Assembly (NCBI GenBank): GCA_029747015.1
Contig: JAKOGI010003088.1
Coordinates: 1 to 64,000 of the forward strand
DNA: 64,000 nt
From: Carnegiea gigantea
Taxonomy: Eukaryota; Streptophyta; Magnoliopsida; Caryophyllales; Cactaceae
Direction: 5' to 3'
Shown: positions 23,663-34,800 of the stretch, one piece after another
How the letters are laid out: each line of letters starts with the position of its first letter
How positions within the stretch are numbered: the first letter of the stretch is position 1
Notes under the pieces: model-generated
What the model saw: only the letters and a program-made list of their open reading frames with translations
Told to the model about the DNA's origin: nothing
The model's database searches: none
Translations under genes and position numbers: made by a program

Positions 23663-24034
23663 GATGTGAGGGGGAAGTAGGGGAATGGGTGGTTAGGGTT
23701 TTAGGTTAAAAAGAAAAAAATGGGGGGAAAAACACACTTTCAAATTTTTTTTTTTTATAAGAGGCGGTAATCAAGGGGAGTTAGGGTTTGTATTTTTATT
23801 TATTCATTTTTTTATTCAAAATAGAATAATAGTAATAAAATAATAACAATGATATTAGGATTTTTACAAAAATCAGAAAGGAAAATTTTGGAAATTTTAA
23901 TACTTCCCAAAAATATATCAAGAACTTTATTAGAAGAATTTCACGAGGATTAATTGGCACTGACTTGGGTTGACTTGGGCCTAGGTCGGTCCAACTGGGC
24001 AAAAATTTTCAAATCGAATTTCCAGAGTTTTACA
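21122..24034 (-). repeat. 5' LTR of Tekay-like element L
   Basis: 2913 bp from TGTAACACCCCC to GAGTTTTACA; the minus strand therefore starts TGTAAAACTC and ends GGGTGTTACA, typical of this lineage. A (GA)n tract lies at 23624-23659. No reading frame worth calling. The right edge is placed where F-type LTR sequence begins; the left LTR that would confirm it is missing. Confidence 0.75.
23624..23659. repeat. (AG)n microsatellite inside the L LTR
   Basis: Eighteen uninterrupted AG units. Confidence 0.95.
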
Positions 24035-24436
24035 TTAGGATTAGACTTGAACACTACCTTAACCGGCCTAGTCAAGGATAAGCAAGTTTAGTGTTTTCAG
24101 TTTCAAGGAGCAGTGCTCTCTTTTCTCTCTAAAATCACAAAATCTGATTTGCAAAATGAAAGAGTGTAGCCAATATAGCCTAGCAAGCAAGCATGCAAGC
24201 TGCTCTAGCCTAGGGAGCGAGGTTTCTTCACAATTAGGAAACCTCTTAAACAAGCTTGGTTCACAATTTAGGCTAACTCGTGTGATACTGGATAGTTTAC
24301 AGCCCTAATCTTGGCTAATTACAAGTTTTGCCTCTACTTTAACCAATCAAAAAGAAAGCTGTCAGGATTAAGAAGTATGCAAGCAAGTTAATACACAAGC
24401 AAGCAGCCAAGCAGCCATTGGCCAGCCATAAAGATC
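24035..24436 (-). repeat. Inverted fragment of the F-type LTR (3' half)
   Basis: The reverse complement matches about 26390-26790 of LTR1, including a stretch that reads as the same 61-codon frame on the opposite strand (24068-24253 against 26559-26744). It replaces the first ~90 bp expected for LTR1. Confidence 0.8.
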
Positions 24437-26991
24437 GTTCGCATTTTGCAAGAAGCACAAACAGATGCAAACGGGTTCAAAACAGTTTTTAAGCCCAGTT
24501 TTGTGTTTCCAATTACTTAGGCCTCCATGTGGTTTAAGTCTTGAATTTTTACATATTTTGGGTCCTCAAGATGTTAACTACCTGGTCGAAGTGATTAAAT
24601 CAAGTTAAGTCAAGTGGAAGATGAAGAACCAGATTAATCTTTCAAACCGTGCAGGCTGGAACCCGGTTTAGACCAGTCTGGGTATTTTAAATTTTTAAGC
24701 AGGCACATAGGCTCTGAATTGCGTAATTCCACTTGGAGCTCTTAAAAGACTTCTCAAGCTTTCCAACCATGCGTTGCAAGCTGAGTTATGCCCATGTTTT
24801 CCCAGGAAACATGGCCTCCAATCAGAACCTATAATCTGCCAGCACCAGCCCGGTTGCACCTGATTGGTGCATTTGGTGGTTAATTGCTTTAACCACATCC
24901 AATCCTAGTCTAGCTACATGATCAGGCTTCTAGAAGGCAGTTGGACATGATCATTGAAGAACCACCAAGCAAACTGATGTATATGTGGATGGTAAGTGAA
25001 CCAAATCAAACTCAAATAAACCCAAATAAGAATAGAACCAAAGTAAAGAGAAAATGGAAGGTTGATTGAGATGGAATGAAAACAATAACAAAAAGAACAA
25101 AGGATAAACAAGACCTTGCACTTGAGATAATCCTTCACGGAGCCACTCAAGGACTTGATCTTGGGCAAATCTTCTTGTCTTCACCAAGGAATCACTCCAA
25201 TTGGAAAAGGAAGAGAACCTAGAACACCACTTGAACTTGCCAAAATTCAAGATATAGAACTAGGGATTTGGAATACTTTTGAGAATCACACTCAAAGGTA
25301 ATTGTATTTCACTTTGGAAAGCTTACAACTCTGAATTCAAATGCAACTACATAACCCACCTATTTATAGGCTAAACAAAGATAACCAAAAGACTTAAAAA
25401 CTCCTAGCAATTAAAACTAGAAAATTGAAAAGACTTAGGAAAAATAAAAAGACACAACTTAAAGGGATGGGGGAGGTTACAATGACCATTCTAGACTTCC
25501 TATCAGCTGAAGAAATCCATCCAAGTCGTGCATGATGTCATCCACATGATGTCATGTAACCAAAGTCTCTTCATTTGCCCAGCATTAACTCCATGCAGCA
25601 GCCTTCACTTCAACTGAGCATTTCTCTCAGCTCACACGTCCAAATAAGGTGATTTTGGGCTTGTTGGAAAGCCCTAGAAATCTATTTTACAGAATGGGCT
25701 CATTTGCTCACTTTGGATAAGTAGATAAAAAGGTATGATCCGAACATTACACCTATATCAGAACTGGACTGGAGCAGGACATGTCTTCTTTGAGTAATAT
25801 TCAGCCCAACCAAATGACGTCCAAATTAAACATAATTGGGCTTGTTTGAAAGCTGAGATCTCAAACGTCAAAACCATGTGGAGCCTCAAGTTGTGGGACC
25901 ATTTTAGTTTGGCCAAAAGTGCACACAAAAATCGGGAAATTTCGGGATGAAGGCGGCATTACCTCTTTGGGCATGAACGCCAATTTCCGGCAAAGTTTTG
26001 CAACTTCTTTGACTTCTTGAAGCTTGATTGGGTCTTCCTTGGGCTGGGCTTGATGGTCTTTGGGCCGTTCATGATGGTCTCCATCATTGAAATGCAAGGT
26101 ACTCTTGATCCCCATTTGGAAAACCCGTTTGGAAAAGGCACTTTGAAGTTCAAATAAAACTCCATAACGTGTCTTTTGTTATGAAATTCAAATATTGGAA
26201 CTAAAGAAGGGCCTTGCCATGCATGAATTTGTATGGAACTTACCTCCCTTGAAGTTGAGTTTAAAGAATGAAAATGATCCCCTTGAAAATATACATCACA
26301 AACCAATCCGAAGCAAGTAGAGAAAGGCAGAATTCAGCCATTGGCCAGCCGCAAAGACACCCGGGAACAAAGCAGCTTTTCTTCTTTTCTCTCACATGTT
26401 AGGAGCTGCTTGCCTGTGTATTAACTTGCTTGCTTACTTCTTAATCATGAAGGTTTTCATTCTGATTGGTTAAAGTAGAGGCAAAGCTTGTACTTAGCAA
26501 GGATTAGGGCTCTAAACTAGCTAGTATCACATGGGTTAGCCTAACGTGTGAACTAAGCTTGTTCAAGAGGTTTCCTAATCATGAAGAAACCTCGCTCCCT
26601 AGGCTAGAGCAGGTTGCATGCTTGCTTGCTAGGCTATATTGGCTGTACTCTTTCATTTTGCAAATCAGATTTTATGATTTTAGAGAGAAGAGAGAGCATT
26701 GCTCCTTGAAACCGAAAACACTAAACTTGCTTAACCTTAACTAGGCCGATTAAGGTGATGTTCAAGCTTAGTCCTAATCTTGTTTAAGTGGTGATTACTG
26801 TATCTTAATCAAATTTAGGGGCCCTAACCTTGGTTTTGGTGGTGATTTTGTATCCAAAACTCAAGTTTAGTCCTATCTCATTCATCCATTTCAGTTTCGG
26901 GTTCTTTGAAAGCAAGTGAAGAACTGTGAGTACTTTGCTTCTGTCTTTGCATTCCTTTGATTATAAGCTTAATCCTTTGAGCTTTACATCA
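24437..26991 (+). repeat. LTR1 of element F, split by a solo LTR
   Basis: 24437-24974 and 26304-26991 together match LTR2 (29638 onwards): both have GATGCAAA(C/T)GGGTTCAAAA and AGTTGGACATGAT. It ends CATCA at 26991. The true start (TGATGGAGTCC, seen in LTR2) is missing and joined to the inverted fragment. Confidence 0.8.
24970..26303 (-). mobile_element. Solo LTR (B/H type) with target-site duplication CAAAC
   Basis: The LTR is 24975-26298, TGATGTATAT...ATACATCA. CAAAC flanks it at 24970-24974 and 26299-26303. There is no internal sequence, so it is a solo LTR left by recombination. A TATA box (CCTATAAATA on the minus strand, 25361-25370) fits a minus-strand promoter. 25861-26115 still encodes the pol-overrun tail (TFGQ...PQLE) seen in B and H. 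Confidence 0.85.
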
Positions 26992-26995
26992 TATT

Positions 26996-27007
26996 TGGTA
27001 TTAGAGC
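26996..27007 (+). other. Primer-binding site of element F (variant)
   Basis: TGGTATTAGAGC, one base off the TGGTATCAGAGC used by the other elements, five bases after the LTR end. Confidence 0.8.
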
Positions 27008-27114
27008 TGAGTTTCTCCTTGGCCTGGTGTACTCCTCGTGCATCCAGATTCATTCCCAAACTCATTTCTCAGACACAAACCCCATTTCTGTTCTACTTTT
27101 AAACCAGTTATAAC

Positions 27115-27241
27115 ATGAGTACTAGTTTAAGCTTAGAAGAGAAACTTGATGCTGTTTTGAAGAGTAATCATGAGATTACTTCTTCTAATCAAGAACTCAA
27201 GAGTTCTAACCAAGAATTGAAGGGTAAGAATGAGTACCTAC
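27115..27241 (+). pseudogene. Gag N-terminus of element F, first copy, truncated
   Basis: MSTSLSLEEKLDAVLKSNHE at 27115, with repeated SSNQELK units forming a coiled-coil start. After about 42 codons it is cut at 27241 by the LTR of fragment I; the rest of gag, protease and RT is missing and only integrase resumes at 29165. The second F gag at 37812 has the same start. Confidence 0.85.
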
Positions 27242-29052
27242 TGATGTGTTCTTGCTTCACTAATCCAAGGCTTTACAAAAGGGAATCAAGAATGCATTTA
27301 GGTAGAAAGGAGAAAAGTAGAACCAAAGTAACCAAGAACCAAGATAGAACACAAGTGGACTAGCAAGGGTGATTGGAAGACCCACCTTAGTTTGCATACT
27401 TAGGTAATCTTCTTTCTTTAACTAAGTTACAGAAATAAATCACCTTCTTAGTTGAATGAAGAAGACCTAGAGACCCACTTGAGGTTGCCACACTCAAGAT
27501 ATAACACTAGGATTTTGAGAGAGAATAGAGAGAGTTTTCACAACTCAAAGTTTGAATTCATTTAAGTGTGTTTACAAAGGAGTCTTGGCTGCCTTTTAAA
27601 GACACCCACATGGCTTCCCAAGGCTTCAAAATTTAGCCAAGAGACAAAAGGTACACTTAGGCATCAATTCAAGCCATAGCCTAAGTACTAGCAACTCTAA
27701 TCCTACTTAGGACACCTCATTAGGACTAATGGTGCTTCAAAATGAGTTGTCAAGCTTTTAGTGCTATTGAAATGCTCAAGTACAAGTCAATTTGCAGCCA
27801 AGTACAAGAGAAACCCAAGAAATGCATCACTATGTACCTGCTAGCTATTAACCGGTCAAAGGGGATTTTAATTGACCTTTTGGCCGGTTAATAGCAGCAC
27901 AAGGGGTTGCTTCCTGGTCCTTTAAGGGTGATGATTTGATAAATATTTATCTTATCTTTCATGCGCTAAAGTTTCAGGAAAGTTGGAGTTCAATAGGTCA
28001 ACCAAACTCCCTTTGTTTCGGCCCTGCACTAGATTAATGCCCAACCTGCACTGTCTGAATGATCTAGCAGTTTAACCTAGCAAATGATGTCCAAATGACT
28101 TGCAACTTGGCTGATTGGAAAGATAACATCTTATACTAAAAGAGACTGGTCATGGCAGTAAATTATCCCCTCAGTAGTGAGTCGTAAAAGATTGACAAAA
28201 TCGGGCCAAATTATGACCGAACTAGGCAGCGTGTGCAACGCATGGTTGGTGCCTTCTTGGACCATGGCATGAACTTCCTTGACCTCCTTGGTGCTTGTAT
28301 AGTCCCTTAGGCTTATGGGCTAGTCTTCAATTGGTTCCACATGATGGTCACCATCATACTCCCCGGATTGGTTAGAGTTTGACCTCAAACTCGAAAATTG
28401 ATCATCTTCATCATAATATGAACTAAGGTCAGCCACATTGAAGGTGGCCGAGACTCCATACTCTCCCAGGAGGTCGATCTTGTAAGCATTAGGACCAATC
28501 TTCTCACTGACCTCAAATGGACCATCCGACCTTGGCATAAGCTTGGATTTACGCTTACTAGGGGGTCTTTCTTTCCTTAAATGAATCCAAACCAAGTCTC
28601 CCGACTGAAATTGTGCATCTTTTCTATGCTTGTTGGTATGTTACTTGGCTTGATTATTAGATTTCTCAATCCTTTCCCTCATCTTGGTGTGTAACTCTTG
28701 AATTTCGTTGGCCCTCTTCTCGGCCTCCGAACTAAACTTGGTAGGATTGGGGATTGAAACAAAGTCCAATGGAGTTCGAGGGTTGTAACCATACACCACT
28801 TAGAAAGGTAAAAGAGAGGTAGCCTTGTTAGGAGCTTGGTTAAAGGCAAATTCTGCATGAGGAAGCAACTCATCTTACCCCTTAATGCTCTTTTTGACTA
28901 GAACTCTAAGCAAAATGCCCAAAGTTCTATTAGTCACCTCGGTTTGCCCATCGGTTTGGGGTTGGCAAGTTGTACTAAACTTAAGGTGGGTGCTAAATTT
29001 TCTCCACACGGTAAGCCAAAAGTGGCTTAGGAACTTGGTGTCCCTATCTGAT
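27242..29052 (-). mobile_element. Fragment I: CRM-like element (E/A type), 3' end only
   Basis: 3' LTR 27242-28356 (TGATGTGTTC...CACCATCA, 1115 bp) followed on the right by a polypurine tract (28357-28370) and the integrase C-terminal half. It ends abruptly near 29052 inside the second catalytic-Asp motif. It contains the palindrome GATAAATATTTATC at 27938-27951. Confidence 0.8.
28320..29052 (-). pseudogene. Integrase C-terminal remnant of fragment I
   Basis: The plus strand at 28920-28970 is the reverse complement of the [10 protein letters not shown] region. The frame at 28320-28595 holds [20 protein letters not shown] and [18 protein letters not shown], then overruns into the LTR. Frameshifts or stops lie near 28640, 28680 and 28875. 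The catalytic core is cut at 29052. Confidence 0.8.
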
Positions 29053-29164
29053 GCACCTCTAAGACCTTAAAGGGAAGATCAAAGAACGGATCTTAAGTAG
29101 TGATTGTAAATGGAAGAGAAGGGAGCGAATTGAAGGTAACAATGGAACAAGATAGCTAAGCTTA
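29053..29164. other. 112 bp of unassigned filler DNA
   Basis: It matches none of the retroelement sequence I can recognise on either side and lies exactly between truncated fragment I and the F integrase. Confidence 0.4.
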
Positions 29165-29609
29165 GTTGGATAAGGCTACTGGTCTTTCTCCTTTCAAGGT
29201 GGTGTATGGGATTGATCCACTAAGTCCCATTGATCTTACCCCACGGCCACTAGACCAGAAACCAAGTGCTGATGCAGTAACAAGAGTGGAAGAAATTCAG
29301 AAACTCCATGAGTCAGTAAAGGCCAGAATTGAAAAGACGAATGCATCCTATGAAGCCCAAGCCAACAAGCATAACAGAAATATTGTATTTCAACCTAGAG
29401 ACCTAGTATCTATTCATTTAAGGAAGGAAAGATTTCCTTATAAAAGAAAGAACAAACTCATGCCAAGAGCTAAAGGTCCATTTGAGGTCTTACAGAGGAT
29501 AAATGACAATGCATACAAGGTTGATCTACCCAGAGAATATGGAGTTTCAGCCATGTTCATTGAGGTAGATTTGAGCCCTTTCCATTCAGATGACTCCCAA
29601 GCACATTGA
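29165..29609 (+). pseudogene. Integrase C-terminal end of element F
   Basis: [19 protein letters not shown], then HLRKERFPYKRKNKLMPRAK and EYGVSAMFIEVDLSPF; stop at 29607-29609. This is the C-terminal DNA-binding part only, with no catalytic residues. It is followed by a purine tract (29624-29637) and LTR2. Confidence 0.85.
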
Positions 29610-30454
29610 GGATCAAATCTTTTCAATAAGGGGAGGATGATGGAGTCCTACCATGCCAAGACCATGTCCATGATGAAACAAGTCCAAAACGTCTAAGAAC
29701 AAGGTCCTAAGTCCAAAATATGGCTCATCCTTTGCAAGAAACACAAACTGATGCAAATGGGTTCAAAATAGTTTTTAAGCCCGATTTTGTGTTTCTAATT
29801 ACTTAGGCCTCCATAAGGTTTAAGTCCTACATTTTTGCATATTTTGGGTCTTCAAGATGTTAGCTACCTGGTCCAAGTGATAAAATCAAGTTAAGTCAAG
29901 TGGAAGAGGAAAAACTAGGTCAATCTTTCAAACTGTGTAGGGTGGAACCCAGTTCAGACCAGTCCAGGTATTTTGATCTTTTCATCAGGCAAATGATCCC
30001 TAAATTAAGTAATTCAACTTGAAGGAGTTAGAAGACTTCCAGAGCTTTCCAACCATATGTGGTAAGCTAGCTTATGCCCACATTTTACATGAGAAATGTG
30101 GCCTCCAATTACAGCCTGAAAACTGCCAACTACTACCCGGTTGATAGCTTATAGGTGCATCTGGTGCTTGCATGCCTTAATCACATCCAATCCTTGTCTA
30201 GCTGCATAATCAGGCTTCTACAAGGTAGTTGGACATGATTATTGAGTAACCACCCAGCAAACTAATGAGGAAGAGGGAGAGAAGACAACCCCTTTGTGAG
30301 TGGCTAGCAGAACAGCAAAAAGCAGCCAATCACTTCACTACTTCTCTTCATTTCAAGGTAGCATGCTTAAGGCTTAATTACTTGCTTAATTATATAGTTA
30401 GCATCAATCCTCAAGATTAGATAAACTGAATGCATGTACTTAACATAGATTAAG

Positions 30455-31556
30455 TGATGGAGACCATCATGAACGGCCCAAAGACCATCAAGCCCAGCCC
30501 AAGGAAGACCCAATCAAGCTTCAAGAAGTCAAAGACGTGACAAAACTCTGTAGAAAAATTTTATTCCTTCCGGAAGAATCAGTGCCCGATTCGTCCCTGC
30601 GGAAGGTAATTTCTGTGGCAACTTTTGGACAAGCTCAAGTAGACCCACAACTTGAGGGCCCATATGCTTTGGAAGCTTAAGATTTCAGCTTTAAAATAAG
30701 CCCAAGTTTGTTTAATTTGGACGTCATTTGAGTGGTACAAATCACTGATCCACTGTCTGATCCAGTCTAGTCTGAGATAGGTGCATTGTTTGGGCCATAA
30801 CTTTTAAACCGCTTATCCAAATTGAGCAAATGAGCCCATTCTGGAAAATAGACTTCCAGGGCTTTCTAGGAAGCCCAAGAACACGTGTTTTGGCCGAGTA
30901 TTCTGGAAGATATACTCTATTGAAGTTGAGGCAGCTGCAAAGATTAATTCTGGGAAAGTGAAGAGTCTTCGGTTACATGTGTTTGTGTGGCTGATATTGT
31001 GCACATTTTGGAGGCTTCTAGATGGAGATAATCAGCTGATAGAAATCCTAGAATATTCCTTGTAACCTCCCCCACCCCTTTTATGATGAGTCTTTTCATT
31101 TTACTTAGTCTTTTCATTGGCTAGTTTTAATTGTTAGGAGTTGTTGAGTCTTTTGGTTGTCTTTTGCTGAGCTTATAAAAGAGGAGGGGCGTGTGATGCT
31201 TGTCATTCAGATTGTATGATATTTCCAAAAGCAATACAAGTACTTTGAGTGTGTTTCTCAAAAGTGCATCTAAAATTCCTAGTTCTATATCTTGAATTGT
31301 GGCAAATTCAAGTGGTGTTCTAGGTTCTCTATCTTCTCCATTAGAGTGATTCCTCGGTTAAGACAAGAGAATTAGCCCAAGATCAAGTCATTGAGTGGCT
31401 CTGTGAAGGATTATCTCAATTACAAGATCTTGTTCTATCCTCTTCTTGTGTGGTGAAGATCTTCTTCCATCTCATCCATCTTTCATTTCTCTTTTCGCTT
31501 TGGTTTGTTTTGAGTTTGAGTTTGATTTGGATCACTTTCCACGCACACATACATCA
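30455..31556 (+). repeat. 5' LTR of element B
   Basis: Paired with 36124-37232. TATA box TATAAAAG at 31174-31181, followed by a GC-rich stretch, about 375 bp before the LTR end. Confidence 0.93.
31174..31181 (+). promoter_or_regulatory. TATA box in the 5' LTR of element B
   Basis: TATAAAAG in the sense direction; the same box is at 36850-36857 in the 3' LTR. Transcription would start roughly 25-30 bp downstream. Confidence 0.6.
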
Positions 31557-31558
31557 AT

Positions 31559-31570
31559 TGGTATCAGAGC
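31559..31570 (+). other. Primer-binding site of element B
   Basis: TGGTATCAGAGC, two bases after the LTR end; initiator Met-tRNA type. Confidence 0.9.
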
Positions 31571-31668
31571 CAAGGTTTTTAAGAGACCCACATCACACGC
31601 AAATACATCCCAAAAGTCAAAATATAAAAACACTCCTGCAACAGCTTCACCCACAAACCCGAACCTAC

Positions 31669-31702
31669 GCACGGTCGCCCGTGCCAAGGAGCACGACCGT
31701 AC
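31669..31702 (+). promoter_or_regulatory. Double-hairpin cassette in the leader of element B
   Basis: GCACGGTCGCCCGTGC at 31669-31684, then GCACGACCGTAC at 31691-31702: the same two-hairpin layout as in D. A more degenerate unit follows at about 31740-31777. Confidence 0.55.
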
Positions 31703-31815
31703 CCCCTTCAAAATCTGCATTTCCCAAGTCGAAGCAAAGCATGGCCACCTCATGCCTCACTGCACGCCCATGCCACCTTCCCCAGCAGCATTTTCTTCCC
31801 CCAAAGCACTTCAAC

Positions 31816-34800
31816 ATGTCTACTAAGTCTACAAGAAGCGATCAAGCAAGAGTAGAGGAGTTGGAAGCCCAGGTTACATATCTCCGGACACAACTTGGCC
31901 AACTCTTAGAGGAGAAAAGAAGGTGGGTTCATAGCCCCACACCCTCTCACCCTCATGAACCGGTGGTCGAATCTGAAGAGGAAGTCCTTCACTCCCGTGC
32001 CAATTCAAGTGATGAGGAAGCCCCATGGAGACGAAAGCAAGGAGGCAATATTGGTGGTGTCCGAATTGACATCCCCGAATTTGAAGGTCAACTTGACCCG
32101 GATTTGTTCCTCGATTGGTTGCATACCATTGAGCGAATCTTTGAGTACGAGGACATCCCGAAGGACAAGAAGGTAAAACTTGTAGCCCTTAAACTCAGAA
32201 AATATGCTTCAATTTGGTGGGCTAATCTTGGAGCTAAAAGAGCAAGGAATGGAAAGGGAAAAATCAGAACTTGGGCCAAAATGAAAGAAAAGCTTAAGGC
32301 CAAGTTTCTTCCCTCTCACTATGTGCAAGACAATTATCTCAAGCTCCATCGACTCAAGCAAGGATCCAAGAGTGTGGAAGAATACACTCGGGAGTTTGAA
32401 CAACTCCTACTCAAATGTGATTAGAAAGAAGACGACTCACAAACCTTGGTAAGATACTTGATCGGTCTTGATGAGTCCATTGCTCATGTAATTGAGTTGC
32501 AACCCTATTCATCCCTAGATGACTTGAGTTCTCTAGCCTATAAGGTAGAGCAACAAAAGAAATCTAAGGGAAAGAGCATCTTGTCCAAACCTCTTTCTCG
32601 TCCCCACTCCACTCAAAGACCTCCCTACTACCCTCCTAGACCTCAAAACCCTCCACAAGCCAAAAACACCACTCTAACCCCTCCTAAGCCCTCCACACAA
32701 GAGCCCAAATCCAAGGACAAGGTTCGATGTTTTCGTTGCCAAGGAATGGGACACTATGCCTCAGAGTGTCCAAACAAAAGGATTGTTTCCTTAGTAGAAT
32801 ATTAAGAAGCACGTGAAGAACATGCATATGAAGAAGAAGAAGGAGAACATTTTGAAGAAGGAAGCTTGCAAGAAGTTGAAGAAGGCCCCGATGAAGGAGA
32901 ATTGCTAGTCATCCGTCGGGCATTGAGTGGATTTGCCACTCAAGAAGACATGGAGCAAAGAGAAGCTATATTCCACACAAGGTGTACCGTGGGAAACAAG
33001 GTATGCTCCCTCATTATTGATGGTGGAAGTTGTGCCAATGTTGCTTCCAAGACTATGGTTGATAAGCTCAAGCTGCAAGTCTCTCCTCGCCCCAATCCCT
33101 ACACCATTCAATGGTTGAACCAAGGCAAGGGTTTGCAAATCACTCACCGATGTCTTGTTTCTTTTTCAATTGGGAAAAATTATAAGGATGAGATATGGTG
33201 TGACATTGTCCCTATGGATGCTTGTCATATTTTGTTGGGTAGACCGTGGCTATTTGATAGAAGTGTCATCCATGATGGCCGGATGAACACTTATTCTTTC
33301 CAAAAAGACCACAAAAAGATTACCTTTACTCCTCTCAAAATTCCCTCCACCACTAGACCCAAAGACAATCCTCACTTGGATGTCTTTCTCACCACTCTCC
33401 TCAAATCCGAGCACCATGAATTTGAGTCTTTCAAAGACTTGATTCTTCTACAAGAGGAACCTAAGCCACCGTCTCCCACACATCCACTACTCACCCCTCT
33501 CCTTTAAACCTACCATCATGTCTTTCCACAAGAGATCCCACATGGCCTTCCCCCTCCTAGATCCATCCAACACAAGATAGACCTCATTCCCGGTTCCGTT
33601 CTTCCCAATAAGCCGGCCTACCGGATGTCTCCTAGTGAAACTCAAGAAATCCAAAGACAAGTAGATGACCTCTTGTCCAAGGGTTTAATTCGGGAGAGTT
33701 TGAGTCCATGTGCCGTGCCCGCCCTCCTTGTTCCTAAAAAGGACGGTAGCATGCGCATGTGTGTGGATAGCCGGGCTATTAACAAAATCACTATCAAGTA
33801 CCGGTATCCTATTCCAAGATTGGAAGATCTACTTGATGAACTCCATGGAGCCGCTATCTTTTCCAAGATTGATTTACGAAGTGGCTACTATCAAATCCGG
33901 ATCTTTGAAGGTGATGAATGGAAAACCGCCTTTAAGACTAAAGGAGGTTTGTATGAGTGGCTTGTGATGCCATTTGGGCTTACTAATGCCCCTAGCACTT
34001 TCATGAGGCTTATGAACCAAGTTCTAAAGCCCCTCATTGGCATTTGTGTTGTTGTCTACTTTGATGATATTTTGGTCTATAGCAAGACCGAAGAAGAGCA
34101 TGCCCAACACTTGCAACAAGTTTTGGAGATCCTTTCTCAAGAGCAACTCTATGGCAATATGGAGAAATGTTATTTCTTCACCCCTCAAGTGGTATTCTTG
34201 GGTTTCATTGTGTCCGCCCCAAGGTCTTCAAGTTGATGATAGCAAGATCAAGGCTATCCAAGAATGGCCTACTCCTACATCTATCACGCAAGTAAGGAGT
34301 TTCCATGGCCTAGCATCATTTTACCGGAGATTCATCCGAAATTTCAGCACCATTGTGGCTCCTATAACCGAGGTAATTAAAGGCAAAGAATTTTCTTGGA
34401 ACGAGCAAGCACAACAAGCCTTTGAAGAGATCAAGAAGAAACTCACTAGTGCTCCCGTCCTAGCCTTGCCCGATTTTGCCAAAGTTTTTGAAGTTGAATG
34501 TGATGCATCCGGGGTAGGAATTGGAGCTGTCCTATCTCAAGAGAAGAGACCCATTGCCTTCTTTAGTGAGAAGCTCAACGATGCCAAGAAGAAGTACTCC
34601 ACCTACGACAAGGAGTTTTATGCTATCATTAGAGCATTGGAACATTGGCGTCATTATCTTGTTGGAGGAGAATTTATTCTCCATTCTGATCATGAGGCTC
34701 TCAAGTACATTCAAGGACAACACAAACTCAGCCCTAGACATGCTAAATGGGTAGAGTATCTTCAGTCCTTCCATTTCACCATCCAACATAAGGCGGGGAC

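Larger units (their letters stand above)
6868..24034 (-). mobile_element. Element L: Tekay/Del-like Ty3/gypsy, 3'-truncated, split by copia element N
   Basis: Minus-strand order is LTR (21122-24034), primer site (21107-21118), leader (20946-21121 then 9360-10584 after removing N), gag, protease and part of RT. Everything after the RT catalytic region, including integrase, any chromodomain and the 3' LTR, is lost at the 6868-6876 junction. The LTR ends TGTAA...TTACA and the RT ([19 protein letters not shown]) are typical of Tekay/Del. Confidence 0.8.

Noticed and set aside
24068..24253. 61-codon frame with a near-identical partner at 26559-26744
   Set aside because: They are two inverted copies of the same LTR segment. 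The third copy (37285 onwards) does not keep the frame, so it is not treated as a gene.
26087..26298. Internal gene sequence beside the solo LTR
   Set aside because: The LTR end is fixed at 26298 by the CAAAC duplication. The 26087-26298 stretch is LTR, longer than in B.
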